DNA from: Pseudomonadota bacterium
GTDB lineage: Bacteria > Pseudomonadota > Gammaproteobacteria > Burkholderiales > Burkholderiaceae_B
Direction: 5' to 3'
Length of the DNA: 31,762 nucleotides
Assembly: GCA_023386765.1 (NCBI GenBank)
Contig: JAEWJD010000392.1
Location: forward strand, 1 to 31,762
Shown: one piece after another, positions 1 to 7,070 of the stretch
Numbering within the stretch: the stretch's first letter is position 1
Layout: every line of letters begins with the position of its first letter
Program-made: the position numbers and the translations under genes
Notes under the pieces: model-generated
Seen by the model: only the letters and a program-made list of their open reading frames with translations
Told to the model about the DNA's origin: nothing
Databases searched by the model: none

Positions 1-151
1 GGGCTGGCCCGTGCTTATACCCGCTTGCCCCAGACCGGCATGAGCGCCTGGCGGGGTAAGGAATGTGGCAGCCACAAAGCATAGTGGCCACACACGGGAA
101 TAGTGTATTTAATGCTTAGCAAGCGACTGTACTACGGATATGTTTCCCAGG
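1..151. other. Left-edge non-coding stretch with two small palindromes
   Basis: No convincing gene is visible here. A frame is open from base 1 to a TAG at 82-84, but it has no recognisable protein character. Two perfect small palindromes stand out: TGTGGC-A-GCCACA at 64-76 and TGCT-T-AGCA at 113-121, the latter in a locally AT-rich patch. The efflux gene on the right ends at 152 and reads toward this stretch, so the region may be the promoter of a minus-strand gene beyond the left edge. That is inference. Confidence 0.35.
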
Positions 152-1369
152 TCAAGCTTGCTTGCGGGCAACGCAACCGGCTGCCCACGACAGGCAGCCG
201 CAGGCCGCCAGCACGGTTGCCAGGGGCAGGACGCTATCGGTCTGCCAGATGCTGATGGTCAGGCCGGCCACGGCGCCGCAGGAAAACTGCAGCGTGCCCA
301 GCAGTGCGGAGGCTGCGCCCAGGCGGTGGCCCTGTTCGGCCAGTGCCAGCGCGGCCGAGTTGGGGTTCACGAAACCCTGGCAGAACATGTAGCCGAGCAG
401 GCAGACCATGAGCACGGTCAGGTCCATCATGCCGCTCAGGGCCAGTGCCAGGCCGCACAGGCCAACGATGGCCAGGGCGCGCTGGGCATTGCGCTGCAGG
501 GTCGAGGGCGGCAGACGGCGCAGCAGGCGGGCGCTGATCTGCGAGCCGACGATCAATGCGGCGGCGTTGGCGCCGAACAACAGCCCGTAGTAATGGGCCG
601 GCACGCCGTACAGCTCGATGAAAACACGCGGCGAGCCGATGATGTAGGTAAACATGCCGGCCTGGCCGAAGCCGCCGGACAGGCTGTGCGCCAGAAAGCG
701 GCGATGGCGCAGCAGGGCGCCGTAGTTGCCGAAAATGGTGTTCCAGCGTAACGGTACGACGCGATCGGCCGAGAGGGATTCTTTCATGATGCCCAGTACG
801 CTGATCAGCAATGCGACGGCTGCCAGCGCCATGAGCCAGAAGAGGCTGCGCCAGCCCATGAAGGCCAGCAGCTGGCCGCCGATCAGCGGCGCGAGGATCG
901 GTGCCAGACCCATGATGAGCATCAGCAGCGATAGCGCGCGCGCCGCGTCCTGGGTGTCGTAGTGATCTCGGATCACGGCACGTGGAATGACGACGCCGGC
1001 CGCGCCGCCCAGCGCCTGGATCACACGCCAGACGCTCAGGGTTTGCACGTCGCTGGCCAGGGCGCATCCGAGCGAGGCCACGATGTACAACACCAGCCCG
1101 GCGATGACGGGCAGCTTCCGGCCATAGCGGTCGGCAATCGGTCCATAGACGATCTGCGCCAGGGCCAGGCCGACCAGATAGGCCGCCAGCGTACGTTCCA
1201 CATCGCCGCGCGGCACGGCCAGATGATCTGCCATGGCCGGAAACGCCGGCAGATACATGTCGATGGAGAAAGGCCCCAATGCCGTCAACGCCCCCATCAG
1301 GATCAGCCAGCCGGGCGAATTGCGATCCAGGGTTTGGCGGGGGGAGCTGGGCGGTAAAGGTGGGGACAT
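152..1369 (-). CDS. Bcr/CflA family multidrug efflux MFS transporter
   Basis: Inner-membrane proton-coupled drug exporter of the major facilitator superfamily, about 405 residues and 12 predicted membrane helices. The family hallmarks are visible: the first helix carries FSIDMYLPAFP, the loop between helices 2 and 3 carries GPIADRYGRKLP, and the fourth helix region has RVIQALGGAAGVVIPRAVIRD. These are typical of the Bcr/CflA/Tcr group (bicyclomycin, sulfonamide or chloramphenicol export). The frame stays open to 1471, but the extra 34 residues are Pro/Ala-rich and unlike the family, so I chose the ATG at 1369; no good ribosome-binding site precedes it, so the start is uncertain. The gene is divergent from the cyclopropane-fatty-acid synthase with about 214 bases between the starts. 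Its substrate cannot be read from sequence. Confidence 0.88.
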   Translation of the reverse strand: MSPPLPPSSPRQTLDRNSPGWLILMGALTALGPFSIDMYLPAFPAMADHLAVPRGDVERTLAAYLVGLALAQIVYGPIADRYGRKLPVIAGLVLYIVASLGCALASDVQTLSVWRVIQALGGAAGVVIPRAVIRDHYDTQDAARALSLLMLIMGLAPILAPLIGGQLLAFMGWRSLFWLMALAAVALLISVLGIMKESLSADRVVPLRWNTIFGNYGALLRHRRFLAHSLSGGFGQAGMFTYIIGSPRVFIELYGVPAHYYGLLFGANAAALIVGSQISARLLRRLPPSTLQRNAQRALAIVGLCGLALALSGMMDLTVLMVCLLGYMFCQGFVNPNSAALALAEQGHRLGAASALLGTLQFSCGAVAGLTISIWQTDSVLPLATVLAACGCLSWAAGCVARKQA

Positions 1370-1504
1370 CAAGACAACACTAGGCAGCGCAGGCGCTGGG
1401 TGCGGAAGGAGTCCGAACCCCGCTGGCCCGCGGATGGATACAGCAAGAGCAGCCGTCCAAGAGTCCGACAAAACCGGGGGGCGGCCGAGCCGAAGACTTT
1501 AGCA

Positions 1505-1543
1505 TGCACCAACAGGTGTGCAAATTCCGATAGTTTTCCGATA
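1505..1543. promoter_or_regulatory. Possible operator/promoter elements upstream of cfa
   Basis: Within the divergent gap between the efflux pump and cfa there is an inverted repeat TGCAC (1505-1509) / GTGCA (1518-1522), followed by two copies of TTCCGATA at 1525-1532 and 1536-1543, spaced 11 bases, one helical turn. This is the only AT-richer part of the gap and lies 40-80 bases upstream of the cfa start, as a control region should. The binding protein is unknown. Confidence 0.35.
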
Positions 1544-1583
1544 AAGTCCATGTGTCGTTCTATATCCAGTGGAGAGGGAATTG

Positions 1584-2849
1584 GTGAATCCTTTGCTGTC
1601 TGTTGTCGAACGTAAGATCGCTGCGCTGCCGGTGACGGTGCAACTACAGTTGCCCGGAGGAACCACGGTCGGGCCGGCAGATGCGAAAGTGCGCTTCGTG
1701 GCGCACGACAAGGGGGCCTTGGCCCACCTGGCCGAAGGAGCGGGCGGGGTGCTGGGGCAGGATTATGTCGAGGGCCGTATCGACATTCATGGCAATATGC
1801 GCGACGTCATGGCGGCGGCTGCCGCATTGTTGCCGGGCTCGCCGGTCGAGGCCGCGCGCGGCGGCTGGTTAACCGAACTGATACGCAAGGTGAGTTCGGT
1901 GTGGCGTCACTCGATGGAGCGCGATGCCAAGCAGATCGAGTTCCACTACGATCTGTCGGATGACTTCTATGCCCTGTGGCTGGATCCCCGAAGGGTCTAT
2001 TCCTGCGCCTACTACCGCGAGCCGGGCATGACGCTGGCGCAGGCCCAGGAAGCCAAGCTGGACCTGATCTGCCGCAAGTTGCGCCTGCACGAGGGCGAGC
2101 GCTTCCTCGATGTGGGGGCGGGCTGGGGCGGGCTGCTGCTCTGGGCGGCCGAGAACTACGGTGTGGATGCCACCGGCATCACGCTCTCGCGCAACCAGCA
2201 TGCCCACGTCAATCGCCTGATCGAGGCCAAGGGCCTGTCCGGGCGGGTGCGCATGGAGCTGCTGGACTACCGCAAGCTCGATGAAGGCCAGCCCTACGAC
2301 AAGATCGCGTCGGTGGGCATGTTCGAACACGTCGGACGGGCGCAATTGCCGGCCTATTTTTCCAAGTTGCGCCGCCTCATCAAGCCGGGCGGGCTGATCC
2401 TCAATCATGGCATCACGGCCGCGGGGGTCTACAACTCGGAGCTGGGCAGCGGCATGGGTGAGTTCATCGAACGTTACATTTTCCCTGGCGGCGAGCTCAC
2501 GCACATCAGCAGCGTGCTGGAGGCGGTCACGGCTGGAGGGCTGGAGTCCGATGACGTCGAGAACCTGCGGCCCCATTACGCCCGTACGCTGTGGGCCTGG
2601 AGCGACGAACTGGAAAAGCGGCTCGACGAAGCGGCCGCCATCCTGAGCGGCGAGCAGGGCGCGCGTTCGTTGCGGGCCTACCGGCTGTATCTGGCCGGCT
2701 GCGCCATGGCGTTCCAGTATGGCTGGATCGCCTTGCATCAAGTGTTGGTGAGCACGCAGTCAAGCGGCCGCGCCGACGAGCTGGACAACGCACCGGACCT
2801 GCAATATCCGTGGCGGCGTGATTACATGTACGGGCCTCCCAAGGCGTGA
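1584..2849 (+). CDS. cfa: Cyclopropane-fatty-acyl-phospholipid synthase
   Basis: Transfers a methylene group from S-adenosylmethionine to cis double bonds of membrane phospholipid acyl chains, usually on entry to stationary phase or under acid stress; acts at the inner face of the cytoplasmic membrane. With the GTG start the protein has 421 residues. The N-terminal lipid-binding part is followed by a Rossmann methyltransferase fold with the SAM motif LDVGAGWGG near residues 175-183. The residues known to bind the active-site bicarbonate in this family have clear counterparts: Cys141 in YSCAYY, Glu248 in GMFEHVG and His275 in LNHGIT. The frame also allows GTG at 1569 and TTG at 1581; I chose GTG 1584 because GGAGAGGG at 1571-1578 sits five bases upstream. 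Monocistronic, followed by a terminator. Confidence 0.93.
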   Translation: MNPLLSVVERKIAALPVTVQLQLPGGTTVGPADAKVRFVAHDKGALAHLAEGAGGVLGQDYVEGRIDIHGNMRDVMAAAAALLPGSPVEAARGGWLTELIRKVSSVWRHSMERDAKQIEFHYDLSDDFYALWLDPRRVYSCAYYREPGMTLAQAQEAKLDLICRKLRLHEGERFLDVGAGWGGLLLWAAENYGVDATGITLSRNQHAHVNRLIEAKGLSGRVRMELLDYRKLDEGQPYDKIASVGMFEHVGRAQLPAYFSKLRRLIKPGGLILNHGITAAGVYNSELGSGMGEFIERYIFPGGELTHISSVLEAVTAGGLESDDVENLRPHYARTLWAWSDELEKRLDEAAAILSGEQGARSLRAYRLYLAGCAMAFQYGWIALHQVLVSTQSSGRADELDNAPDLQYPWRRDYMYGPPKA

Positions 2850-2857
2850 TGCGGGCG

Positions 2858-2885
2858 GCGTCCGGCGCGAGCCGGACGCTTTCTC
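2858..2885 (+). terminator. Rho-independent terminator after cfa
   Basis: Perfect 9-bp stem GCGTCCGGC (2858-2866) / GCCGGACGC (2871-2879) with a GCGA tetraloop, followed by TTTCTCCT. It begins nine bases after the cfa stop codon. Confidence 0.8.
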
Positions 2886-3324
2886 CTGCTGCCGGAGCAG
2901 GCTTTTGCCCGGTCAAAAAAACCAAAAAGTGCAACTATGCGTTACGTTTAAATGATGCGCTTTGTTGCGATCGCAGCCCAGGAGGATTTTCTTTTTTTCT
3001 TCTGCAGGCTAGGTAATTTCCCTAATAATTACCCTGGCATGATGAAACAGGATGTAAGCGATTTGGCTTGGTTTGATTTTTAAAGTCAGCTAACATGCGG
3101 TCTTCTTCATTGAGTTGCTGTCAATTTTCTGCCTCATTCGGGGTTTTCCCTGAATGCTGCTGTCATCTGGAAAACCTGCCCTGCAGGTAGTGTTTTCTGC
3201 TGTGAGTGTCGGTTTGTATTGGCGGTTCTGCCCGTCTTCCGCACAACCCTCTTAGCTCCACGGCATAGCCCGAAGCCTTTGCGCCCCCCTGGCTGTGTCC
3301 TTGAACCTATGGAGGCAAAAAGCC
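2886..3324 (+). promoter_or_regulatory. Long AT-rich leader/promoter region of the betaine importer
   Basis: About 440 bases without a credible gene, clearly richer in A and T than the surroundings. It holds a perfect inverted repeat GGTAATT (3012-3018) / AATTACC (3027-3033) with an 8-base spacer, and a sigma70-like promoter candidate TTGGTT (3068-3073), 17-base spacer, TAACAT (3091-3096) some 35 bases further on. A 43-codon open frame at 2952-3083 lacks a ribosome-binding site and was not accepted. From 3100 to 3310 I see no further defined element; the untranslated leader would exceed 200 bases if the promoter call is right. GGAGG at 3311-3315 is the ribosome-binding site of the next gene. 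Confidence 0.45.
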
Positions 3325-4320
3325 ATGCGTTTCTTTCCCCTGAAAGCCCTGGTCGCCACGGCCGTCGTTGCTGCGTTTGCGGGTGCCGCCCACGCAGATC
3401 CTCAGTGTGAACTCAAGCGTCCCGTGAAATTCGGCGGCATGAACTGGGAGTCCAATCTGGTCCTGGTCGATGTCGAGCGTTTCATCGTGGAAAAGGGCTA
3501 CGGTTGCAAAACCGACGTGTTGCCCACCGAAACCCTGCCTGCGCTTGCTGCGCTGGAGCGCGGGGACCTGGATGTCAATACCGAGATCTGGCTCAACAGC
3601 GTTGCCGAGCCTTGGGAGAAGGCCGAGAAAAGTGGCAAGGTCAAGCGAGTCGGTGACATCTACATGGGCGGCGAGGCCTGGTTCATCCCGCGTTACACCG
3701 CCGAACGTTATCCCGAACTCAAGAGCGCAGCCGATCTGCCCAAGTTCAAGGATAAATTCAAGGATCCCGAAGAGCCCGGCAAGGGGCGCTTCTACGGGTG
3801 TCCGGCCGGCTGGGGCTGCGAAGTCACCAGCACCAATCTGTTCCATGCGCTCAAGCTGGGCGACGACTTCACGCTGTATTCGCCCGGCACGGGCGCGGCG
3901 CAGAAGGCTGCGCTGACCTCGGCCTACAAGCGCAAGCAGGACGTGGTGTTCTATTACTGGTACCCCACGCCGTTGGTCGGCGCGATGGATCTCGTCAAGC
4001 TGGAGCTGCCGCCCTATGACGCAGAAAAGCACAAGTGCCTGACCGCGCCCAAGTGCGACAATCCCGAGCCCAGCGCTTACCCGGACAACCCGGTGTTCAC
4101 GGCAGTCAACACCAAGTTCGCAGGCGAGGCGCCGCAACTGGCCGAGTTCCTGTCCAAGGTTTCGGTACCGAACGCGACCATGGACGCCACGCTGGCGCAC
4201 ATGGAGTCTTCGGGTGATGACGCCAGTGAAGTGGCCGAGTGGTTCCTGAAGAACCAGGCCGATGTGTGGAAGAAGTGGGTGCCGGCCGATGTCGCCACCC
4301 GAGTCGAGGCCGCGCTCTGA
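3325..4320 (+). CDS. proX: Glycine betaine/proline-type ABC importer, periplasmic binding protein
   Basis: Captures a quaternary-ammonium compatible solute in the periplasm and delivers it to the ProW/ProV transporter. The 331-residue precursor starts with a Sec signal peptide (basic n-region, alanine-rich core, likely cleavage after AAHA at residue 24). The mature part fits the OpuAC/ProX family, with landmark segments GGMNWES, LDVNTEIWLNS, CPAGWGCE and FYYWYPTPL; the Trp/Tyr-rich segments are of the kind that form the aromatic cage around the trimethylammonium group, and the two cysteines around PAGWG may pair. The frame extends upstream to 3295, but GGAGG at 3311-3315 supports ATG 3325 and the signal peptide begins there. 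First gene of a three-gene set with permease and ATPase. Exact substrate (betaine, choline, carnitine, proline betaine) cannot be decided. Confidence 0.9.
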   Translation: MRFFPLKALVATAVVAAFAGAAHADPQCELKRPVKFGGMNWESNLVLVDVERFIVEKGYGCKTDVLPTETLPALAALERGDLDVNTEIWLNSVAEPWEKAEKSGKVKRVGDIYMGGEAWFIPRYTAERYPELKSAADLPKFKDKFKDPEEPGKGRFYGCPAGWGCEVTSTNLFHALKLGDDFTLYSPGTGAAQKAALTSAYKRKQDVVFYYWYPTPLVGAMDLVKLELPPYDAEKHKCLTAPKCDNPEPSAYPDNPVFTAVNTKFAGEAPQLAEFLSKVSVPNATMDATLAHMESSGDDASEVAEWFLKNQADVWKKWVPADVATRVEAAL

Positions 4321-4332
4321 TAGCGCCGGCCG

Positions 4333-4377
4333 GGGCCTCTCCCCGAGGCCCGGGGCGAAGGCACAGCGCCTTCGCCC
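4333..4377 (+). terminator. Tandem hairpins between proX and proW
   Basis: Two stems follow the proX stop: GGGCCTC (4333-4339) / GAGGCCC (4345-4351) and a perfect 10-bp stem GGGCGAAGGC (4353-4362) / GCCTTCGCCC (4368-4377) with a 5-base loop. No run of T follows, so full termination is doubtful. A likely role is mRNA stabilisation or partial read-through, giving more binding protein than membrane components. Confidence 0.55.
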
Positions 4378-4461
4378 GTCTATGCGGCTCCCGCCGTCTC
4401 TGGCGGGCCGCCGTTGCGGCGCTCCTGCCCGCCTTCAATCTCCCGGAAGAGGAGCCATCCG

Positions 4462-5319
4462 ATGTTTCCTGAATTAATTCCTGCCAAGGCCGTGCGCGGA
4501 GCCATTGATGGTTTCGTGGACCACCTGGTCAGCAACTACGCCGATACGCTCGAAGCCATCGCCAGCCCCGTGCTCCACGCCCTCGTATGGTTGGAGCAAC
4601 TGCTGCGTTCGTCGCCGTGGTGGTCCGTGGTGCTGGCCACGGTTGTCATCGCCTGGCTGGTAAGCCGTCGCGTGGTGCTCAGCCTGTGCATGGGCCTGCT
4701 GTTGTGCGTGATAGGTCTGCTGGGCCTATGGGATGCCGGCATGCAGACGCTGGCGCTGATGATCATGGCCGCCGGCCTGTCGGTGTTGATCGGCATTCCG
4801 CTTGGCATCCTGATGGCACGCGTGAACTGGTTGCGCTCCATCATGCTGCCGGTGCTGGATGTCATGCAGACCATGCCCAGCTTTGTCTATCTGATCCCGG
4901 TCGTGATGTTGTTCGGCCTGGGCAAGATTCCGGCCTTGATCGCCACGGTGATCTACGCCGTGCCGCCCCTGATTCGCCTGACGGATCTCGGCATCCGGCT
5001 GGTGGACGCGGAAGTGCTGGAAGCGGCGCGCGCCTTTGGTGCCAACTCGCGTCAGCAGCTCTTCGGCGTGCAGCTGCCGCTTGCCATGCCCAACATCATG
5101 GCCGGCGTGAACCAGACCACGATGATGGCCTTGTCCATGGTGGTGATCGCCTCCATGATCGGTGCCCGCGGGCTGGGTTATGAGGTGTTGCTGGGTATCA
5201 ACCGTCTGGAAGTCGGGCGAGGCCTGTTGGCCGGCCTGGGCATCGTGGTGCTGGCGATCCTGTTTGATCGCATCACCCAATCGTATGGGCAGCGGGTACG
5301 TGTCGGAGGCCAGCAATGA
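4462..5319 (+). CDS. proW: Glycine betaine/proline-type ABC importer, permease
   Basis: Inner-membrane channel subunit of the compatible-solute importer, 285 residues, close in length to OpuAB rather than to the longer E. coli ProW. Multiple hydrophobic helices are visible from about residue 45 onward. The cytoplasmic coupling (EAA) loop reads EVLEAARAFGANSRQQLF followed by GVQLPLAMPNIMAGVNQT, the standard contact site for the ATPase. The frame is open upstream to 4414, but ATG 4462 follows a purine-rich GAAGAGGAG at 4445-4453 and gives a family-like N-terminus (MFPELIPAK). Its stop overlaps the proV start by four bases (ATGA), so the two are probably translationally coupled. Confidence 0.9.
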   Translation: MFPELIPAKAVRGAIDGFVDHLVSNYADTLEAIASPVLHALVWLEQLLRSSPWWSVVLATVVIAWLVSRRVVLSLCMGLLLCVIGLLGLWDAGMQTLALMIMAAGLSVLIGIPLGILMARVNWLRSIMLPVLDVMQTMPSFVYLIPVVMLFGLGKIPALIATVIYAVPPLIRLTDLGIRLVDAEVLEAARAFGANSRQQLFGVQLPLAMPNIMAGVNQTTMMALSMVVIASMIGARGLGYEVLLGINRLEVGRGLLAGLGIVVLAILFDRITQSYGQRVRVGGQQ

Positions 5320-6551
5320 GCAAGATCGAAGTCAAGAACATCTACAAAATCTTCGGGCCGCATCCCCAGAAGTACCTGAAGCTGGCCCAGGAAGGCATGA
5401 GCAAGGAAGCGCTGCTGGCCAAGACCGGGCATACGCTGGGTCTGCGCGATATCAGCCTGTCCATCGAGGAAGGCAGTATCTACGTCATCATGGGCCTGTC
5501 TGGCTCGGGCAAGTCCACCCTGATCCGCCACTTCAACCGCCTGATCGAGCCCAGCGCGGGCCAGATCCTGGTTGATGGTGTGGACGTGGTGAGCCTGAAC
5601 AAACGTGACCTGGAAACCTTCCGCCAGAAGACCATGAGCATGGTGTTCCAGCGCTTCGGGTTGTTTCCGCATCGCACGGTGCTGGATAACGCCGGTTATG
5701 GGCTGGCCGTGCAGGGCGTGGCGCGCGCCGCGCGTGACGAGCGCGCCCGCCACTGGCTGGGGCAGGTGGGCCTGAGCGGTTTCGAAGCCCAGTATCCGCA
5801 TCAGCTTTCGGGTGGGATGCAGCAGCGCGTTGGGCTGGCTCGCGCGTTGGCCACCGACGCCGAGATTCTGCTGATGGACGAAGCCTTTTCTGCGCTGGAT
5901 CCGCTGATCCGGCGTGAAATGCAGGATCATCTGCTGCAATTGCAGGCCAAGCTCAACAAGACCATCGTGTTCATCACGCATGATCTGGATGAGGCCTTGC
6001 GTCTGGGCAACCGTATCGCCATCCTCAAGGACGGCGAACTGGTTCAGGAAGGCACGCCCGAGGACATCCTCTTGAGTCCGGCCAATGACTATGTGCAGGC
6101 CTTCCTGCAGGACGTCAACCGCACCAAGGTGCTTAATGCCTCGCATGCGCTCAATCCGGCGCGCCTGACGCTGACGATGCGGACGCGGCCAGCCCATGCG
6201 CTGGAGCGCATGCAGGCGCTGGACTATGAGTACGCGCCAGTGCTCGATGGCAAGCGCCTGGCCGGCGTGTTGATGGCCGAGGCAGCGCAGCGCGCGCAGA
6301 ATGAAGGCGCGCGCGATGTATCGCATTTCGTGGCCGACCTGGCCTCGGTGCCGGCGACGGCCGGCCTGGATGAAGTGCTGCCGTGCCTGGTGCACAGCGA
6401 CCAGCCGGTTGCCGTGACCGGCGTCGATGACGAGTTCCTCGGCATGCTGTCGCGCAAGAAAGTCGTTGAACTGGTTGCGCCGGTGCTGGCCGAGAACCAC
6501 GGCGGCAACGCCGGCGCGGACACGGAGCCGGGCGAGCGTCCGGCGGCCTGA
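5316..6551 (+). CDS. proV: Glycine betaine/proline-type ABC importer, ATP-binding subunit with CBS region
   Basis: Cytoplasmic ATPase that energises the importer; 411 residues. Motifs: the ProV/OpuAA-type N-terminal extension (residues 1-45), Walker [10 protein letters not shown] with Lys66, Q-loop Gln112 in FQRFGLFPH, signature LSGGMQQR at 164-171, Walker B ILLMDE with Glu189, and switch His222 in ITHDLDEA. Residues from about 290 to 390 match the position of the tandem CBS domains that in OpuA sense ionic strength or cyclic-di-AMP; here they are divergent. The last 20 residues are a Gly/Pro/Ala tail. The start overlaps the proW stop by four bases. Transcription ends at the hairpin at 6592-6617. 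Confidence 0.93.
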   Translation: MSKIEVKNIYKIFGPHPQKYLKLAQEGMSKEALLAKTGHTLGLRDISLSIEEGSIYVIMGLSGSGKSTLIRHFNRLIEPSAGQILVDGVDVVSLNKRDLETFRQKTMSMVFQRFGLFPHRTVLDNAGYGLAVQGVARAARDERARHWLGQVGLSGFEAQYPHQLSGGMQQRVGLARALATDAEILLMDEAFSALDPLIRREMQDHLLQLQAKLNKTIVFITHDLDEALRLGNRIAILKDGELVQEGTPEDILLSPANDYVQAFLQDVNRTKVLNASHALNPARLTLTMRTRPAHALERMQALDYEYAPVLDGKRLAGVLMAEAAQRAQNEGARDVSHFVADLASVPATAGLDEVLPCLVHSDQPVAVTGVDDEFLGMLSRKKVVELVAPVLAENHGGNAGADTEPGERPAA

Positions 6552-6591
6552 GAGAGGCTGGGCGCACTGCGCGCCTGGCGATATCATGTGA

Positions 6592-6617
6592 CCCCCTGCC
6601 CCAGGCAGGGGGTTTTT
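6592..6617 (+). terminator. Rho-independent terminator of proXWV
   Basis: Perfect 9-bp stem CCCCCTGCC (6592-6600) / GGCAGGGGG (6604-6612) with a 3-base loop and TTTTT immediately after. It lies about 40 bases past the proV stop. Confidence 0.92.
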
Positions 6618-6681
6618 CATTGCATGGCCTGTTCCAGGCCACGCACCGTACCTTTTACTGACACACCACCACGGATTCGAG

Positions 6682-7056
6682 ATGCCGCTTTTGAACGTTC
6701 ACATCATGCAAGGCCATGCGCCCGCCGCCAAAACCGCGCTGCTCAAAGCGCTCAGCGATGCGGTGGTGCAGAGCATCGGGGCGCCGCTGACCAGCGTGCG
6801 GGCCATCCTGCAGGAGTATGCCGCGGCCGATGTGATCGTGGCCGGCGAGGTGGGGGCGCCGATGGCGCTGGTCAATGTGGATCTGATCGCCGGGCGTAGC
6901 GTCGAACTCAAGGCCGCGCTCATCCTGGCCCTGAACCAGGCGGTCAGCGCCAGCCTGGGCATGGATGGCAAGGATGTGCGCGTGGTACTGCGCGATATCC
7001 CCAAAACCGATATGGGGGTCGCCAACGGCCTGAGCGCACTGGCTGCAGGCCGCTGA
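6682..7056 (+). CDS. Fused double-domain 4-oxalocrotonate-tautomerase-like protein
   Basis: A 124-residue tautomerase-superfamily protein made of two 4-OT-like units in one chain: residues 2-60 and about 61-116. The halves can be aligned by eye from LLNVHIMQG and LVNVDLIAG through AVVQSIG and AVSASLG to SVRAILQE and DVRVVLRD, with roughly 20 identities over 54 positions. Single 4-OT subunits are about 62 residues and work as hexamers; a fused form would give a trimer. Pro2 directly follows the initiator Met and would be the catalytic N-terminal proline after Met removal; the second unit is internal and has no free N-terminal proline. Convergent with the Bug receptor gene, only ten bases apart. 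The substrate is unknown; ring-cleavage ketoacids or haloacrylates are family precedents only. Confidence 0.82.
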   Translation: MPLLNVHIMQGHAPAAKTALLKALSDAVVQSIGAPLTSVRAILQEYAAADVIVAGEVGAPMALVNVDLIAGRSVELKAALILALNQAVSASLGMDGKDVRVVLRDIPKTDMGVANGLSALAAGR

Positions 7057-7070
7057 GCCTGCGGGCTCAG
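7053..7070. terminator. Bidirectional hairpin built from two facing stop codons
   Basis: Perfect 7-bp stem CTGAGCC (7053-7059) / GGCTCAG (7064-7070) with a TGCG loop. The TGA of the tautomerase (7054-7056) and the reverse-strand TGA of the Bug gene (7067-7069) pair with each other in the stem. No T-run on either side, so the strength as a terminator is uncertain. Confidence 0.5.

Noticed and set aside
1..84. Possible C-terminal end of a plus-strand gene
   Set aside because: Only 27 open codons with no family signal; chance is enough to explain it in GC-rich DNA.
2952..3083. 43-codon open frame (begins MMRFVAIAAQEDF) in the AT-rich leader before proX
   Set aside because: No ribosome-binding site, no GC bias at third positions as seen in all real genes here, and it spans the GGTAATT/AATTACC dyad and the promoter candidate.
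4321..4461. Riboswitch between proX and proW
   Set aside because: The two simple GC stems do not have the multi-helix conserved core expected of a riboswitch; a processing or attenuation role is simpler.
5178..6620. Long minus-strand open frame of 480 codons opposite proV
   Set aside because: Antisense shadow of a certain ATPase gene in GC-rich DNA; His/Gln/Arg-rich translation without any family pattern, and it runs across the proXWV terminator.
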